In this document: positions 37,825-52,695 of the stretch, one piece after another
How positions within the stretch are numbered: the stretch's first letter is position 1
Layout of the letters: every line of letters begins with the position of its first letter
Translations under genes and position numbers: made by a program
Notes under the pieces: model-generated
Seen by the model: only the letters and a program-made list of their open reading frames with translations
The model's database searches: none
Told to the model about the DNA's origin: nothing
DNA from: Fasciolopsis buskii
Lineage: Eukaryota > Platyhelminthes > Trematoda > Plagiorchiida > Fasciolidae
Direction: 5' to 3'
Length of the DNA stretch: 64,000 nt
Assembly: GCA_008360955.1 (NCBI GenBank)
Contig: LUCM01008953.1
Location: 238,979 to 302,978, forward strand

Positions 37825-40800
37825 ATTCACCATGTGATATCATCGCTCAACTCACCATAAAGAAACCATGGAAGCACTGTACAGCTGTTTCATCCTTGTT
37901 AGGAATCATATATATATTTATATTTATATTCCTTGAAAAGTTCCTGATTCTGGAGTCTCGTTTTGTATCTATTCATTCACGTTCTTGTGGGACAATGTAC
38001 ATCGGCCGAAAGACCAGGCGTTTGTCTCAACGCACCCGTGAACACCATCCAGCGGGGTTGGACACTGGAACAATAAAGTCACTTAATAGCACCGATTAAA
38101 CACACCGTGAATGTGACGCAAACCTTCCGGACCCTGTATAAGGTCAGAGGTCAAAAATCCAGGTTGGCAAAGTGTTGCCTCCTGAGCACTTCGGAAGCTG
38201 TCGCAATCCGTCTTCACAATCCTGCACTTTGCTCTCGAAAACAATTTGTGGTTCCGCTTCAACTCCCCTGGCCTACCCTCCGTCCCAATGCAAAGCCTAG
38301 ACAACAAAACTATTAACACAAAACATTTTTGTGTATTCAGGTTATGCATGTAACACCACAAATCCCTTCCCCACCCATATTTGTATCTGACTAATCCAAT
38401 CCTTCCTATAGTGACAATTTTTTAGGTACTGCCGATTGTGATGCATTCAAAAATTTCCACAAAGTCATCAGGAAATACCGTGAATTTATTTACAGGTTTC
38501 CATTATTAGATCTGTTTGTATACTACAGTTAAGCCAACCAAACATGGACGAGCCTGAATGTCTAGGTAATAGTGTCTGAACATGAAAAATGAAATCCTTC
38601 TGGAGCATGAAAATTTCACAATGTTTTTGAAATGGTCTCAGGACCTATCCTCGTTATCGAGTATTATATTCATGCTTACGCAGGTATTTATAGACTGGAG
38701 GTAATTATTTGTTAACTGGTGCATTTTGTTTTAACTAGAGTCCAATAATCATGGTTGAAGTTGACTCATTTAGACGTACTGCAATGACCACTTCCATTGT
38801 TACCGGGACAGTGAAGCAGTGAGCGAGAAATCTTTTTGTGCCGCTATGTACCAAGTAAAGAACTGGGTTCAAAGCATCGGTCGATTTAAAAATTCGTATT
38901 TAAACTTTCCCAGTTTTAAACTGAATGACACCACCATTTGTATCATATTAAACAAATTTACTGTGCCAAGAGCAAAATTTTCATGGACGAAATCAATCAC
39001 GTCCGAAAGTGACCACAAGGTTGTTTATATTCGTATTAAAATTTTACGACAGAATCCTGCCGCTGATTATTGTCCGTGCTTAATACACCAACATCCAGGT
39101 AGACTTGGACAATATTTTCAACGCTCCAAGTTTAACCAAACATTCGGCGTGAATTAATCGTACAACAGTGCAGGGAATATAATTATCCTGCGCAGCATAG
39201 AAAATTTGGATAAATTCACTCTAAGGACCAGTTAATTTTATTGATGAATAAATGCCATATGGGGACTTGAAAAATAGTCCAGAAATGGCCATTCATCGAA
39301 GGAAATTACCCGAAAAGTTGTTCCGCTTTCTTATTCCTGTCCAAAGTGTTCACTCTGGTGTGAAAAAATCAAAAAACCCTTAACAACAGGACGAAATAGA
39401 TAAACCGAGGGAATTTTGTCGTCGTGGTAGCAGAGATATTCCTTCTACTCTAAGAAAGAATCTAATATGAAAGGCTGACTACCTCCGAAGGAAGTGCAGT
39501 GTTTCAGTCCAGCGAAATTTATTGAACGTTATCCTTAGCAGAGTGGGTTTTTCCCAACCTGATGTTAATCAGGTAAAATTGCACGTGGGCGGATGGGGGT
39601 TATGCCTTATATAAAATCGTACCTCGGTCTGAAGTTGTGAGTTAGGTGAAGTCTGAAAAATATCCTATCTGTATCGCAGTGTAAAAGGACCGGGAAACGA
39701 TCATCTCAAATATCACATGAGGAAAGACCAAAAAATCACGCCGCTGAGTGTCGCATTCCTACAACCCACTTGAACAGTCCGTTCAGACAGGTTATACAGG
39801 CCGTAGACGGTGGGGCCATACCGGTGGGAGAGAAACTGGGGAACAAGTGAGAAGAAATACCCATGTGTATTTTCATGAGCATGGAATTATTCATGCCAAA
39901 AATTAATAGGTCTCTAATTGTAAATTCATCAAAACTGAAGCAGCCATTCATAGCGGTACACAACTTTTTCGCATACACTTTACACGGGTGATCTGCGATA
40001 AAACGGAGACACACACGCACACTGATTTACTCATACTTGAACCAACCGTGTGACCCAGGGTTATATAATAAAGATGAATCCATTCTGTAATCGGGAAAGA
40101 ACAAACAGATACCAAGTGGTCGCCGAGTCCACGAACCATGGGAAACGGCTCTGGATGAATAGCATCTATCTTGCAGGGTTACTTCATATGTAACTGAACC
40201 ACTAAGCGTATGCGCATGTTTGTGGTCTCCTTGGACTCATTACCCATAGTTGAGGAACTCTAAAGAGGACACACTTGGCAAACTTACTGTGAAAGTATAT
40301 GGAAGTGGAGGACGCATATAGTCCAAGTCATGGTGCAACTGTGAATTCCAGACCAATTGCATTGCAGTAATACAAGTTTCCACATCACGAGCCATGGGAC
40401 CACAACAAGAACAGGCTGAAATACATTACAATTGTGCACAAAAAGCGTTAAGACTGAAGAGCAAAAACAAGCATTGAATGGGCCGTAGCTCACCAAGCTA
40501 TCGTTCATATATCTGAATAATACAAAAACGCACTGACAGAAATATCGTGTGTGTGTGTGTGTGTGTGTTAATCACCGACGTTCATCAGTGTAGGGGAGAA
40601 GTGTTGTAGGGACGTAAAAATTGACAAACATTTTTCTTCCAGTGTAAGCTTCTGTCGAATATCAATTCAATATGTAACAAAAAAGACAATATTGTAAGAA
40701 GCAAGAAAATAAAAATGTCAACATTGATAATTGGAAATAGGAAAAACGCGCACAAGTGGGCGCAGTGGTCTTTGGGTGGGAACTTAATATCCTCCTTGGA

Positions 40801-43800
40801 ACAACTAACAATTCGTCCGAATTCCCTGGCATTAAATGTAAATTGAATTGCGAAAGATAAAATTTTGTACGCTTGAGAATTCAACTCTCCGCCTAAGAAT
40901 AAAGAGAACGGAAACACGTGACAATGGGAGTGCATGATTTAAAATACGGCTGCCGTTTCGCGCTCAGGCTGTGTTGTAGGTAGTCTACGTCTGACCTGAC
41001 AGAGACCGTTTGCCGGTTGAAATCCCAGTGGTCAGTCACAACTAAGAGTGTGACACTCACGAATGATCAATAATCCGTGGGCGTAGCGCACTACACAGAT
41101 AAAATTCTTTGAACAGCAAGGTCGTGTTGCATTCTTGTCAATATTAGTTTCTCATTAATTTTTATTACCACCTCATCATGGCAGCTAGCTGTCAGAAGAT
41201 GAATGATCGGCCTGAATTTCCCGATTAGATATTAGTCTTGTTGTCACCATAATCCTAAAAGGCAAAGAAATCAATAAGATGCACTATGAGTTGAATATCA
41301 TGCTCGCAAACATCATGAGATCAGTTTAGGCTGTCAGCACTGTTTGCGTTTTCGCCTGATTGCATTACGGTACGAAGAATGCTGACTAGATGCATGCCAC
41401 AATGTTCTGCGCAAATTAGGAGCATTGGGGTGCAGTTTGCTGGTCGTTTCATGCTGGCCTTGTATGTTCAACTGCGATGCAAAGCTCATAAAGTGTGGTA
41501 TCAAGATGTCAGACCAAAGGGTCTGATTCTCAAACTGCAAACCTGCTGTTGATATGGAAACGACTGACCGAGTGTCGTCAAAGCGCATTTTCAGAAGCAC
41601 TTGAGCTGGCCCAATTCCACATTGCATCATCTAACTCTGCCTGCATTTGAAACATTGCAGGTAGATACCAGTTCCCTTCTGGAAATGAAGGTTTTTCTAG
41701 ATAGAGATTTCCTTGGATTGGGTAGACCGACAGTGACCTTTATGAATAGTGGTCAACTTTTAGCATGAGAAATAACAAAACTTCTCGAGATAACATGAGA
41801 AAGGGACCCATTCCTGCAGATCGGTGTAAATTTGTGACAAGAATTAGCTTTGGAAGTATCACAGCAAAACCTCTCGTGGAGATGCTAGGCGGGAGATCAC
41901 GAATTGCAAAAATCAGATCAGCTTCGCGAACCAGCCGCACTTGTAGCATCACCATGACATCAAAGTTCCCTTCAGGGGAAACTTGTACAATGACTTAGCT
42001 TCTAGTGCCCTCCATTACAGCTGCGAGGCTTGATCTGTCCACATAAATAATGCTCGGTGGCTTTCTGTATTCGACCAAGGATGTATTCAAAACATTACTC
42101 CAGTCTACTGGCAACACCGGCTGAGCAATTACGAGATTCGTAGTCGTGTGTTGGGTGCTAACAGTCGTCCTCTGAGCGAGATAATCGTTCTACATCACAT
42201 CCGATGGCCTGGATACTCTGTATCTGCACACCTGTTCATTGCTGACCATTTTGTGCTCTTTTTGTATGTACTGAACAAACCTGAAAGAAGCGACACAGCG
42301 GTCAGGTCATGAAGTAGCGTAGAGGTATGAAGAACTGAGCTTCGGCCTTGACATTGATTAGTGCTTCCCGACTTCCTGGTTGGGGCCCAAAATGTGAATA
42401 CTATTGTTGGTTAGAGACGATAAGAGATATGGCTTAGAATCAAATTCAGTAGCGCGAATCTCGTATGGGCTGTTTGCAGAGCTGGTTTTCCGTAAGAGCC
42501 AGCACAATATGTATGATAAAAACATAAAAACGCTTTCAGTCCTCTTTCTGTTTGCGTTTTGTGCTGAAACTGATCCCAGTTTTGCATAGGCAAGGTTGAA
42601 CGAAGTGTCGTCGTCTATATCAAAAGCTCTATTGGTTCCTAACTATACCAGACATCTTTGACATCTAAGTGGCATTCGAGTATTTATCAGAGTTTGAGTA
42701 CATTCCAGCAGTAGGGTCGGTCCTGCCGCACTACACAGAAACACCCCTCTTGAAAGCAGATGTATGAATGGTTTCGGCGTTTAAACATTATTTTGTTCGC
42801 AACATTCCTAACTTATGGCATGAGAATTATCTTACTAGCTTTGGGATTAGGTCGAAGTAATTTCACGCCAAGAGACATCGAATCTAATTGCATTGAAGAG
42901 GTTTTTTGTTTCGTATGCCCGAAGATCACGCTTCGCTGTATGCCGGTTGCCGAGGAACAGGTTGGATGGAAGATTGACCGAAGTGATTAGTCAACGACAC
43001 AACAAAAAGATAATGAAAACCTTCACTAATAGACTGCACCGAGTGGGACAAGTGAGACTTCCGGAATGCGATCCACGAGATTCCTCTGCAAGACGGTTGA
43101 AAACAATAGGTGATGTGGCTCAATGCCGCAATCAACGGCGTTCGAGCATTCTGGACCTTCCTTCCACTGTGCGATTCTTTCGAGCATTACCTTCCAGCTT
43201 TTCCCGTCACTGTGTGTCATTTATTTCCCTTCTGCTCACATGAGGCTGAGGTGGAAACTGAAACCTAAACATATCAATGAAGGTCGTTGATTGTATAATC
43301 CGAATTGAACTGAAGATATTCTCAAAGTTTTTGTATGAGAATCATTCAACTCCACGTTCCAGTGACATAATCAGCGACCAAATTCTCAAAGAAGTAGATA
43401 TTAGACAGTGCGATCGTCAGGCTAGGACATCTGGTTTTTATTAGTTCCACAGCTGTTTAGTTGTGGTGCAAATCAAAAGAGGCACTGTTTACATTCCATT
43501 TTGTGGCAAACAATTGAATTCTGCCCATTTTCAGTCACAAAAGAACACACCTCTTGAAGCAGTGGGAACAAGAGGTTAGAAACCAATCCCACTCCTGTCA
43601 GCTATTTCTTCTCCGTCATGGAACCATGCAAGAATAATAATAATAGAATAGAATATATCCATCCCAACAAACGAGGGGTCCGATTGATGCTATACAGGGA
43701 TCAATTGAGAAATAGAGGAACAAGGATGGAACAGCTGTACAGTGCTTCCATGGTTTCTTAATGGTCAGTTAAGCGATGATATCATATGGTGAATTAATTC

Positions 43801-46800
43801 CTGAAACTAGAGAAACACTGCTTGGCAGTTTTACGGAGGAAACCAAAAAAATCGTTACTGTGATTGACGGCCATACTAATTTGGCTTAGATCTGACTCAG
43901 TGAGAAACCACTCACAAAATGTGACCAATTAAGTCTGAGGTTCGCAACGACTGCCTGGCTGACGTCAGCGGTCCTTGGACGATCCGGTTAACGAGCGCTT
44001 GCGGCTATGAGGAAGAATGCACAGATCTAATAAATTTTACGGTGAACGTGCAAAAGACTATTCTAAAAGATGAAAATAACAAATAAATCAAAAACTTACT
44101 GGTCATGAAACGTTTGAGAGACAGCATTTTGCGTTGACTAGGAATAAAAGAGTAAACAAAAACAAGTAGGGTAAACAAATCAAGAATAGAATGGCCATTA
44201 TAAGACGGAAATGAAGTAGGCAATATTGATGAGAGGGACTTCATAGATAAAGCTATAGTGTAACAATGGACATATTCACAGAACCCAAACAACTGTGCAA
44301 GGCTACGGAAGGCTGTCAAATCACATTTTTCTTCAAACAGTTATTATGCTTCTCATTGTATCTCTGCGGTAAAGTATGAAACAGACATTCCATCCGTATA
44401 TCCATGACAGCCCCAATCATTCTCAATCTGAAATCAACATTCGACCCAGTCGACCTTGCGTTTACGTGCTGCTGTTTCTCACCGAAGAGTTTACTAGTGC
44501 AATTCATTCAGTCTTGCCAGTTTCTGCAATTGAACGGCTGAAACCAAGTTCTGGCTTACGACGACATTTCAGAAGAATGCATCATGAGCAGCAGTGTTCG
44601 ACGAGGGTTCCCCTCACTCTCACTCTCCGTTCCCCCTCAACGTTGTTACTGAAATGACTATGAAAATAATCCTGTCATTATGTTAATATTGTAACAACGA
44701 TATCCGTTCAGATAATTTGTCTCTGTTGGAATATGGTACATTCCCGAACAAAGATCCAGATAACTTTCAAATGTTTCTCGACAACCTTAATGACACTGTA
44801 CCTACTTCGGGGATCACTTCTGTACCGTCGAAGTGTAAAATCCTACTGCGGGACTGGATTAATCCAAGATGGAACCGATTTTTCGCAGAGGAAAAGTTCA
44901 ATTAAACAAATGGGATTTGTAGCTTGAATAATTGCATTTCAACAGGTGTTCATTCATCGAATGAAGTGTCGTCATCTATGCAGAAGGTTCGATTGGTTTT
45001 CAGCAATTCGAGGCATCAGTAGCACCTGCGTGACATCCGAGTACCAACAAACGGTCGAGTATATATTGTAGCGCTAAGCTCGGTTCTGTTATGGAGCTCA
45101 GAAAGATGACTGTTCCGAAGGGATGTGGTAAGAATTACAGTGTTTGAACATTTGTGTTTTCATGGTGTCGCTAGAACTCGTCGGGAAAATTTTATCCGGT
45201 GTGAACCCTTACGTCACAGAATGTGTGCTTCTCACTCGCAGATCAATCCCTTCATTTAATGTCATTCATCGAACCAAGTATTGACAAAGCTGGCCAGTCA
45301 ATGATAATGGCGAAAAGATATGAGGACCCTTGTCGGGAAACCATATCGATTGGGACAAATTAAGCTCCTTCAGTAACATGACCCAGCCCGTTAATTAATT
45401 GGCGCTGTCATTTGGGAATCGGTTTCACTCACCTACTGATATGAGCTAATCCCTTTTCGGCGATGAACTATAAATAGTTTCGTCCGTCACAGATATCAGT
45501 AGCCGTTGTGGTGTAAAAAATTCGTATTTTCACCGAGGCCGTTTGGAAATGAGTCATTCTAGGACGATTTTGCTGCACGTCACACTGGTCACATAGTGAA
45601 GGAGTATGTCTCATCAGATAAGCAGTGATAATAACGGCCGTTCAATGACTCACTGTTATAATCAATGGACAAACCCAAACCGCTTGAAACACGTCTGCGC
45701 AAGCTAGTGGTGTCGCCTGAATTTGAAACAAAACCAAGCAATACTCACGAACTTCCAATAATCGTTTTGCAGCGTTATAAGTATTATCACAGTGCTTGAC
45801 AGCATCTCATATTGCAGAACAGATGCACAGTACGCTTTCCGAACAGTGTAGACCACGATTCGCTGATTGATGTGAGTTATCAATCGTTAAAAATAATCTT
45901 CTGATACAAAAAAACAAAACCAATTAAACCCGCGTGTCAAAGCAACGCACTGTTGACACTAGTGACAGATATGCCAGGTTACAGACCGGATTACCGTACG
46001 GTCGAGCTACTCTGCCTGTCAATAGAAAGGGCAGAAATACTGCATCCAAGTTCCGTCCTTTTTACCTTCGATAAATAAGCAACGTATCATAACTGGGAAT
46101 CAAAGCTGTTTCACTCATTGCCTGATTCGAGCATCAGAGGTGTAAAGTTTAGGTGCGCTTGGAGTCCCTAAGGCTCAACGCACTAATAAGGACAATAGAC
46201 AATCATGATCCTGAAAACTGGAGTGGCACAGAACCGCTTGGTCATGTTGAGCACCGTGCAAAGCGACAATGAATCGTCATCTGCCAAAAAATTGACAACT
46301 GATCTGAATCGCTGGACTTCGAGATGATACGCATTAATTTGGTTGGAAATCACTTTTTCCGCAGCCCTCCCGTCAATCTGTAGTTTGGTGAAAACGAGTA
46401 GTCCGGTCTTACGGGACAGTCGATGATCTATTCCAGCCTTATTGAATTATCAACTTGTAACTTTTAAGTCTTCGTTTTTTTCACTGTGAGTAGCCGGAGA
46501 GATGTTAAACTGAATTATTCATCATGAAGTATGAACGGACAAACCACCATTGAGAAACCACAAAACCCCACTAAACAGCTGCTTGCACCCGCAGTGTGAC
46601 GGAAACCTAAATAAGAGGATTATGGAGTCTTACGTTGCAACTCGACCGAATTTATTTGCAATAGTTGTGATAGCTTTTACCATTAAATTTCCACTCCTTC
46701 ATTGTCATACATAATATTTCCAGTAAACGTCTTTCTGTGACTGATGTAGTAGCGAGGAGCTTGAGGAAACCACCTCGAAGAGTCACATACCTAATCAACT

Positions 46801-49800
46801 CGAAAACTTGTTTGGGAAGAACGGACTCCCAGAGAGCGAGCGGATTTTCGATTCGGTTTAACATCTGACTTCGAATTCCAATAAAAAAAAACAAATGAAG
46901 ATTAAATCTGCTTGCTTCCTATACAAGCGAAAATATAAAAAATCAAGACGCCCCAACAAAAACGATACCAGGGAATAAAATAGGAGAGTTCTACCTTATT
47001 CTGTTCGGTGTGGGTTTGAAGCCAACAATGTTGCACATGGCACAAGGTAGGCGAATACTACCACCAAGATCTGTCCCGAAACCGAGAATCGATCCGCCAC
47101 CGCCAACCAATGCAGCCTCACCCGAACTACTTCCACCGGGACTGCGATCCAAAGCCAGTGGGTTCAAAGTTACTCCATCAATCGGGTTCCACGATAGTAC
47201 GCTAAGAACAAAAATGGGAGACAGGAGAAAAAATGAGTGCAAGAAGTTCCGGATTACTTTGATTAAAACTCCCACGCAGCCGAGTGACGATGCTTCTATG
47301 CATCATTCCCTTTCGTTGCATTTGTTACCTTTCATGATTTGAACCGGTTGCTTACATTATTCTCTTCGTAATCTTCGAACATCCGTGCTGTTTGTCTGTT
47401 GACATCTCGATTCTGTGTTCGCTTAGTATCGTCTCTGTCAGAAGTCACGAGTACCTTTGTCGTCCATTCTCGAGTTCAATCAAGAATACTGTTTGAACGA
47501 GATTAACCCTTGACTATTATCGTCATATAAACATTTGACATTTACATCGGCCCAGCTCCCTTTGCCAGCGCCGCCCCTCCCCCCCCCCCCCCCCCCCTGT
47601 CCAGAGTGAATATGCCATTGCATGAACAAAGTGTGCACTTTTCCGCCTTGCTATATTCACCCGAACATCTGCTTTCTCCGTGTCGTTATTCACCCCTGCC
47701 TTCATCAACAACACTCAGTCATTCTGTAAGGTGTTACCCGCCTATCGTTTGATTGGGAGGTCCCTCGATCATTCTACACAGCCTCGTGATTGATCGCAAT
47801 TGTTCATGTGCCTACATCCCGGCTCTACAGTTTCTCCACTTCCCATCCAAGACATTGTAAATACTCGGTTTTTTGTTTCTCTGTCACTCTGTTCGGTCGG
47901 ATACCTACCCACCTACTGAAGCTTGATGGGACTTATTTCGGAGCCCTCTATGTGTCCACTGCCTCGGTGCTGTACCGTTGTTTTGCCGCGACCGTATTCG
48001 TTCACGATTTTGAGGTACGTTATAGGAATTCATTCGAATCATCTTCATGAGAGTACAAGTCGAGATACGAAGTGCACGGTCAACGAGTCACTTAATAACT
48101 GGACGGAGTTCCGTTACAATGTGAGTCGACATTTGTGGTGGGGGTATTAACGAGATTTTAAAGCATAATGTATGTACAGAATTGCGATATGATGTATATA
48201 TAGCGCGCACTCTATTTATCGCCATGTTCGTTTGGCTGCATAAGTTTTGATGCTAGTTGATACGGTTATTGGCTCTTGGCTTCCTCTTGGCTTTTCTATT
48301 TTTGCGTCTTCCAGGTCAGTCAAGCAACCCCTTTGAAAGTCGCTCTCTCTCTTTACATATATATATATATATATTGGCCTGATTTTTTAAACTCCACAGA
48401 TGCGCTATCGCCAACAAATTCTTCTTCAATGGATATCAGTAAACTCCCTCTGACTTGCGGATGCCCGCAGTTCAGTTTCAATAGATTTAACCGCTAAGCA
48501 ACTGCCCTATCTTGACCCTAAAAGGTTAGATTACCGTTTACCTACTAAGCGATTACTAGAATTGGCAGGTGAAATGCGCCGCTGAAGTGGAATCGGTTGC
48601 TAACCTCTGGGAACTTTCGGAAGTTGTTCTACCTAATTTGTCTTACTGGTACCAAAAGATGTGGTGTCAGCGAGACAATCTGCGAGAGCCACAGAACGCC
48701 ACTTTGTAATCTTCATTGGCGCCCAGAGAGATGGACTGAAAACTTTAATCATTAATTGAACTGGACCCCGTACCAAATGCCATAACTCCTGCTGAACGGT
48801 TAGCGACTTCAGTCCCGTCCGATGAAGCTGAAATCCGCAATGTATTTTCACTCGTCGAGCATCACAAGACCCCAGGGCCCGGCGACTTGGCATCAGCATT
48901 ATTCAAGGACGCAGTATAAGGTGCATTAAAAGATCTGACGACTATATTCTCTAAGTAATGGGAAAAGAAAAATCTTTTTGTGGATTGGGCAGAATCGATC
49001 GTTATCCCCATAATGAAGAAAATCTCGCGCGCTGTCTGTGACAATCATCGAGGAATCAACTTGTTTCAGATTGCACCAAAGGTCCTTGCGTCTGTTGCTC
49101 TCTGGTAAAAGCTGCATCGATCAGATATTTACTCTCCGTCAACTACTGAAACATGGACAAACCGAAACAGATCAGTGCCGAGTTCTTGGACATCAGTGCA
49201 ACTGTTGATCCAGCTAACAAGACTACTTTTTGGATTGCTTCTTGAGATACGACATGCCTGAAAAGTTTGCATCAACTGTCGAATAAACTTACCGCCATAC
49301 TTATGGGTAAGAGCTTATAGTAAGCGTTAGTCTCAGTTGATTGCCGCCAGCGGAGTTCCACAAAAGTGTCCTGTTTCGTGTTTACCCATAATTTTGCGAT
49401 TGACGATGGCCTTAACAGATCGACTGAAGGCACAGAAGATGGTAGCGTCGAATAGACCGACGGAGTTGGAAAACGCTGGCGAAACTGCACTTCCCAGTTG
49501 GGCTGATCAACACACAATACGGAAGCACAAACGTCAGGCAATAGCCCAATAACACAAAGCTTGTGGCCTAGCGGAACTTTAACATAAACCAAAGCTGGAG
49601 ACAATACTACGAGCTTGGATCTTCAACTCCCGTTGTCGTGCAACGCAATGGCAAGGGCCAGATACCACTTTCAGTGGGCAGTCACACAGAAACAACTAGC
49701 GGAATTTGAACAGCCAGTCCCATCCGCTAGCAAGAGAGAGAGACGAACAAAACAGAACAGCCGCGCGTTTATTGGTGACCCACCGATACATGTCAGAAGT

Positions 49801-50375
49801 CAAGTGAGCTCTATCGGTTATATAGTTTTGTGGGATGAACTTGCTCGATAGGGGAAACGGCCAATCACAGAGCGAGGTTCTGTGAATCTTTCTGCGATTC
49901 TATGGAAACTTTCAACCCCACAATACTTAAAATAACGTCAATTTAAACAATTCTCAGAAGCTATAGGTTCATGTAGAAAGATAATAACGGAATCAAAATT
50001 CGCGACACCAAAAACGCTAGAATGATCACCGTTTATAACACGTCTAACTTCCAAGCAGCTCAGTTTCCCCTAAACTGCATGATAATTAAAGTGATCCTAT
50101 GTGGCTTGCTCTTCCCACAATCGAAGTGTAAGTTTCTACTGTAGGATTCGTGAGAGCCTACATCTGCGTTGTGCCTGGGAAATGGAAGACTGAAAATTGG
50201 TGAAAGTTTTGTTTAACTGGGAAAACGAATTTATGGAAATGGCAGTGTGAAGGAGAAAATATTTATGGATATTTCAAAGGCCGGAGCAGCTTATTTTAGT
50301 CTGAAGCACCTATGGCGCCTACATGACATCAGTCTGTCCTTGAACGCCGAGTATAGAACATCACTGTGCGTAGGT

Positions 50376-50413
<38 letters not shown>

Positions 50414-52661
50414 GCCAGTTGCTTCTCTATGGGTTTGTTTATGGGGATCTGCTTCTTGGGACTCTATCACAGCGCCTATAATAGGATAGATAACGATACG
50501 AAAAGCGCCAACAGTTTTCTGAAATCGCTCCTGCTGACGTTTGCATATATATATATATAAGTCTATACTGGTATATATATATATATATATATATGCATAT
50601 ATACCAGCATAGACTTAAGCTTCTCCAACTCTCGCAACAATAACGGATGCAGCTGGGTCTACGAGTTGAGCCCACACAGTGCCAAACCAGCTATTCTTTT
50701 TAACTCCTCGAGCTTCAAGTGGTACGTCTAGATTTGGTCCGCAGTGGGAGCAGTATCACATCTCCCCATATTCGTTTGTTAGCACAGAACCATTTACGAT
50801 CGTAGATTTAATTCAATAGTTAGTACGTGCTAACGGTAAAAAATCGGAGGTGATTTCGTCTCACTTTTGACAGTGTGGTGAAAGTCCGAACATCATCCAC
50901 TGATAAAAGAAAGCTGCGATGAGTCAACAGTTAATATGACAAAATCACCCGTAAGATTTGTGTTAAACAATACATTCTCCTGCTTGTCGTTACTGTGACC
51001 CCTGTTATTTGAGCCAGCTTGTCCGAGGAAGATTTCAGATTCTTTTTCTAAGTTGTGTTCATTATCAATGGTGTACCTTTCGAATCACTGAAGAGCAAAA
51101 TTGCATGTTCCGCAATCGTGTTGAAATTCGCATGTTTAAATTTTGTTCAGAAGATCCTCTTGGAATCAGCTGATCGACTCCTGCCACGTCCCGACACGTT
51201 TTGCCTTCTGTTCCCTTCTCTGTAGAAGTTTGAATAGTTTCTACTTGGTCTGCGTTTTACGGAAATCGTGATCGTGTCTCGACTAAATTTTTCAATGACT
51301 GTTCAAGATATCAGCTCTCCTCCCAGAGTTTTGTGTTTCCCAGATTCTGATAAGATGGTTAGTCCAATTTATGACTGAAAAGCGAAAATTTGTCCATAGA
51401 ATAATCAATGTATATGCAAATACATTATTCCACTCTATTCTATCCATTCCACTGTTTTGTCCAAATCCCAGCTGGCAACGGTCCTAGTAAGTATTTGGTT
51501 AGAATCACAAAAACAAACGTGTGCACGCCACTCGGTACCGATGTAAACGTACGATGAATCGTTTAACAAGTGATTAGATTAGATACATTATCTGGTGTCA
51601 ACGAGGTGACTGGCTATGCTCTCGGTAGTGCCAGATGCTGACGAGACAAACCAATCCTAAATATAAGCGAAGAGACCCGAGTAAGTAGGAGCTTGAAACA
51701 TAGGATTCCTTAGAAAAATAGCATTTTTTACTTCTAATTTCAAAATTACAAAATCTAACAGTAGCACATAGGAACAAGCATAAAAACACTAACGTTCGTC
51801 CCTATATTTAAAATTAGCTATCATAATCTGTTTTGTTGGGCCAAAATATTACCAAAGTCGAAGTTTGGAGTCTGTTTTTATCGGAAATGAATGCAGCTAC
51901 AATTTCAGCGGGAAAATAGGCGCCAAGCACCACGTAACCTTGAAACATTTTTATGACATGCTTAAAGAATGAGTGTAAGAAAAAGGGCATGTGCCATAAC
52001 CGCTAGGATCCATTACATGGGCAGAGCCAGACGGATAATCATTACACCGAAACGTGGAATGGGTTAGTTATAATAGCGACCCATGTGATAGAAGGTTGCT
52101 TCGACCGGCGGATATAGCATTGAAATCACTAAGCTTTTTTGGGATGACAGGCGCCTGATCCAGTCGATGAGCACTGGTAAATTCATTTTTCGAGAATTGC
52201 ACCGCGGTAATAGAACTACTGGCTGAACATAAATATTCTCAACAATGACGTTTTTCAATCAATAACTATATATATATATACATGTATATTGAAGAAATTA
52301 TTTTTCAACTGAACGTACTGCTGCTGATGAAATGCTTCCAGTCAGAGGTACGAGAAAGAACAACATTCTCAAATCCCCTATCATATATATATATATATAT
52401 GTATAAATAACAAAATGCCGTACATAGTCGATGTTAGCTAATGCATGATGGTGGGAGTCGAGTACCGCTAGTCATCGTGAATATAAAAAATTCATGCAGA
52501 CTACTGACGTAAATCGGGTGGAACAACAGTGATCAGCGCCAAACGTGGTAAGTCGAAAAATGTCAACTTTGTCCCCGATGCGTCGATTAGGCGTTAGCTG
52601 TTTCACGCATTCCACACGGAGTGCTCGAATTTGCGATAACCTCGGGAGCCAGTCGTGCAAA

Positions 52662-52695
<34 letters not shown>

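Noticed and set aside
38819..39157. 112-codon + ORF
   Set aside because: No known motif and no splice or promoter context; it lies in a FAAH intron among PLE debris.
46652..46894. 80-codon minus ORF just downstream of FAAH exon b
   Set aside because: It does not fit the FAAH protein or the required 1+3n+1 phase; the 38-bp exon at 44.1 kb does.
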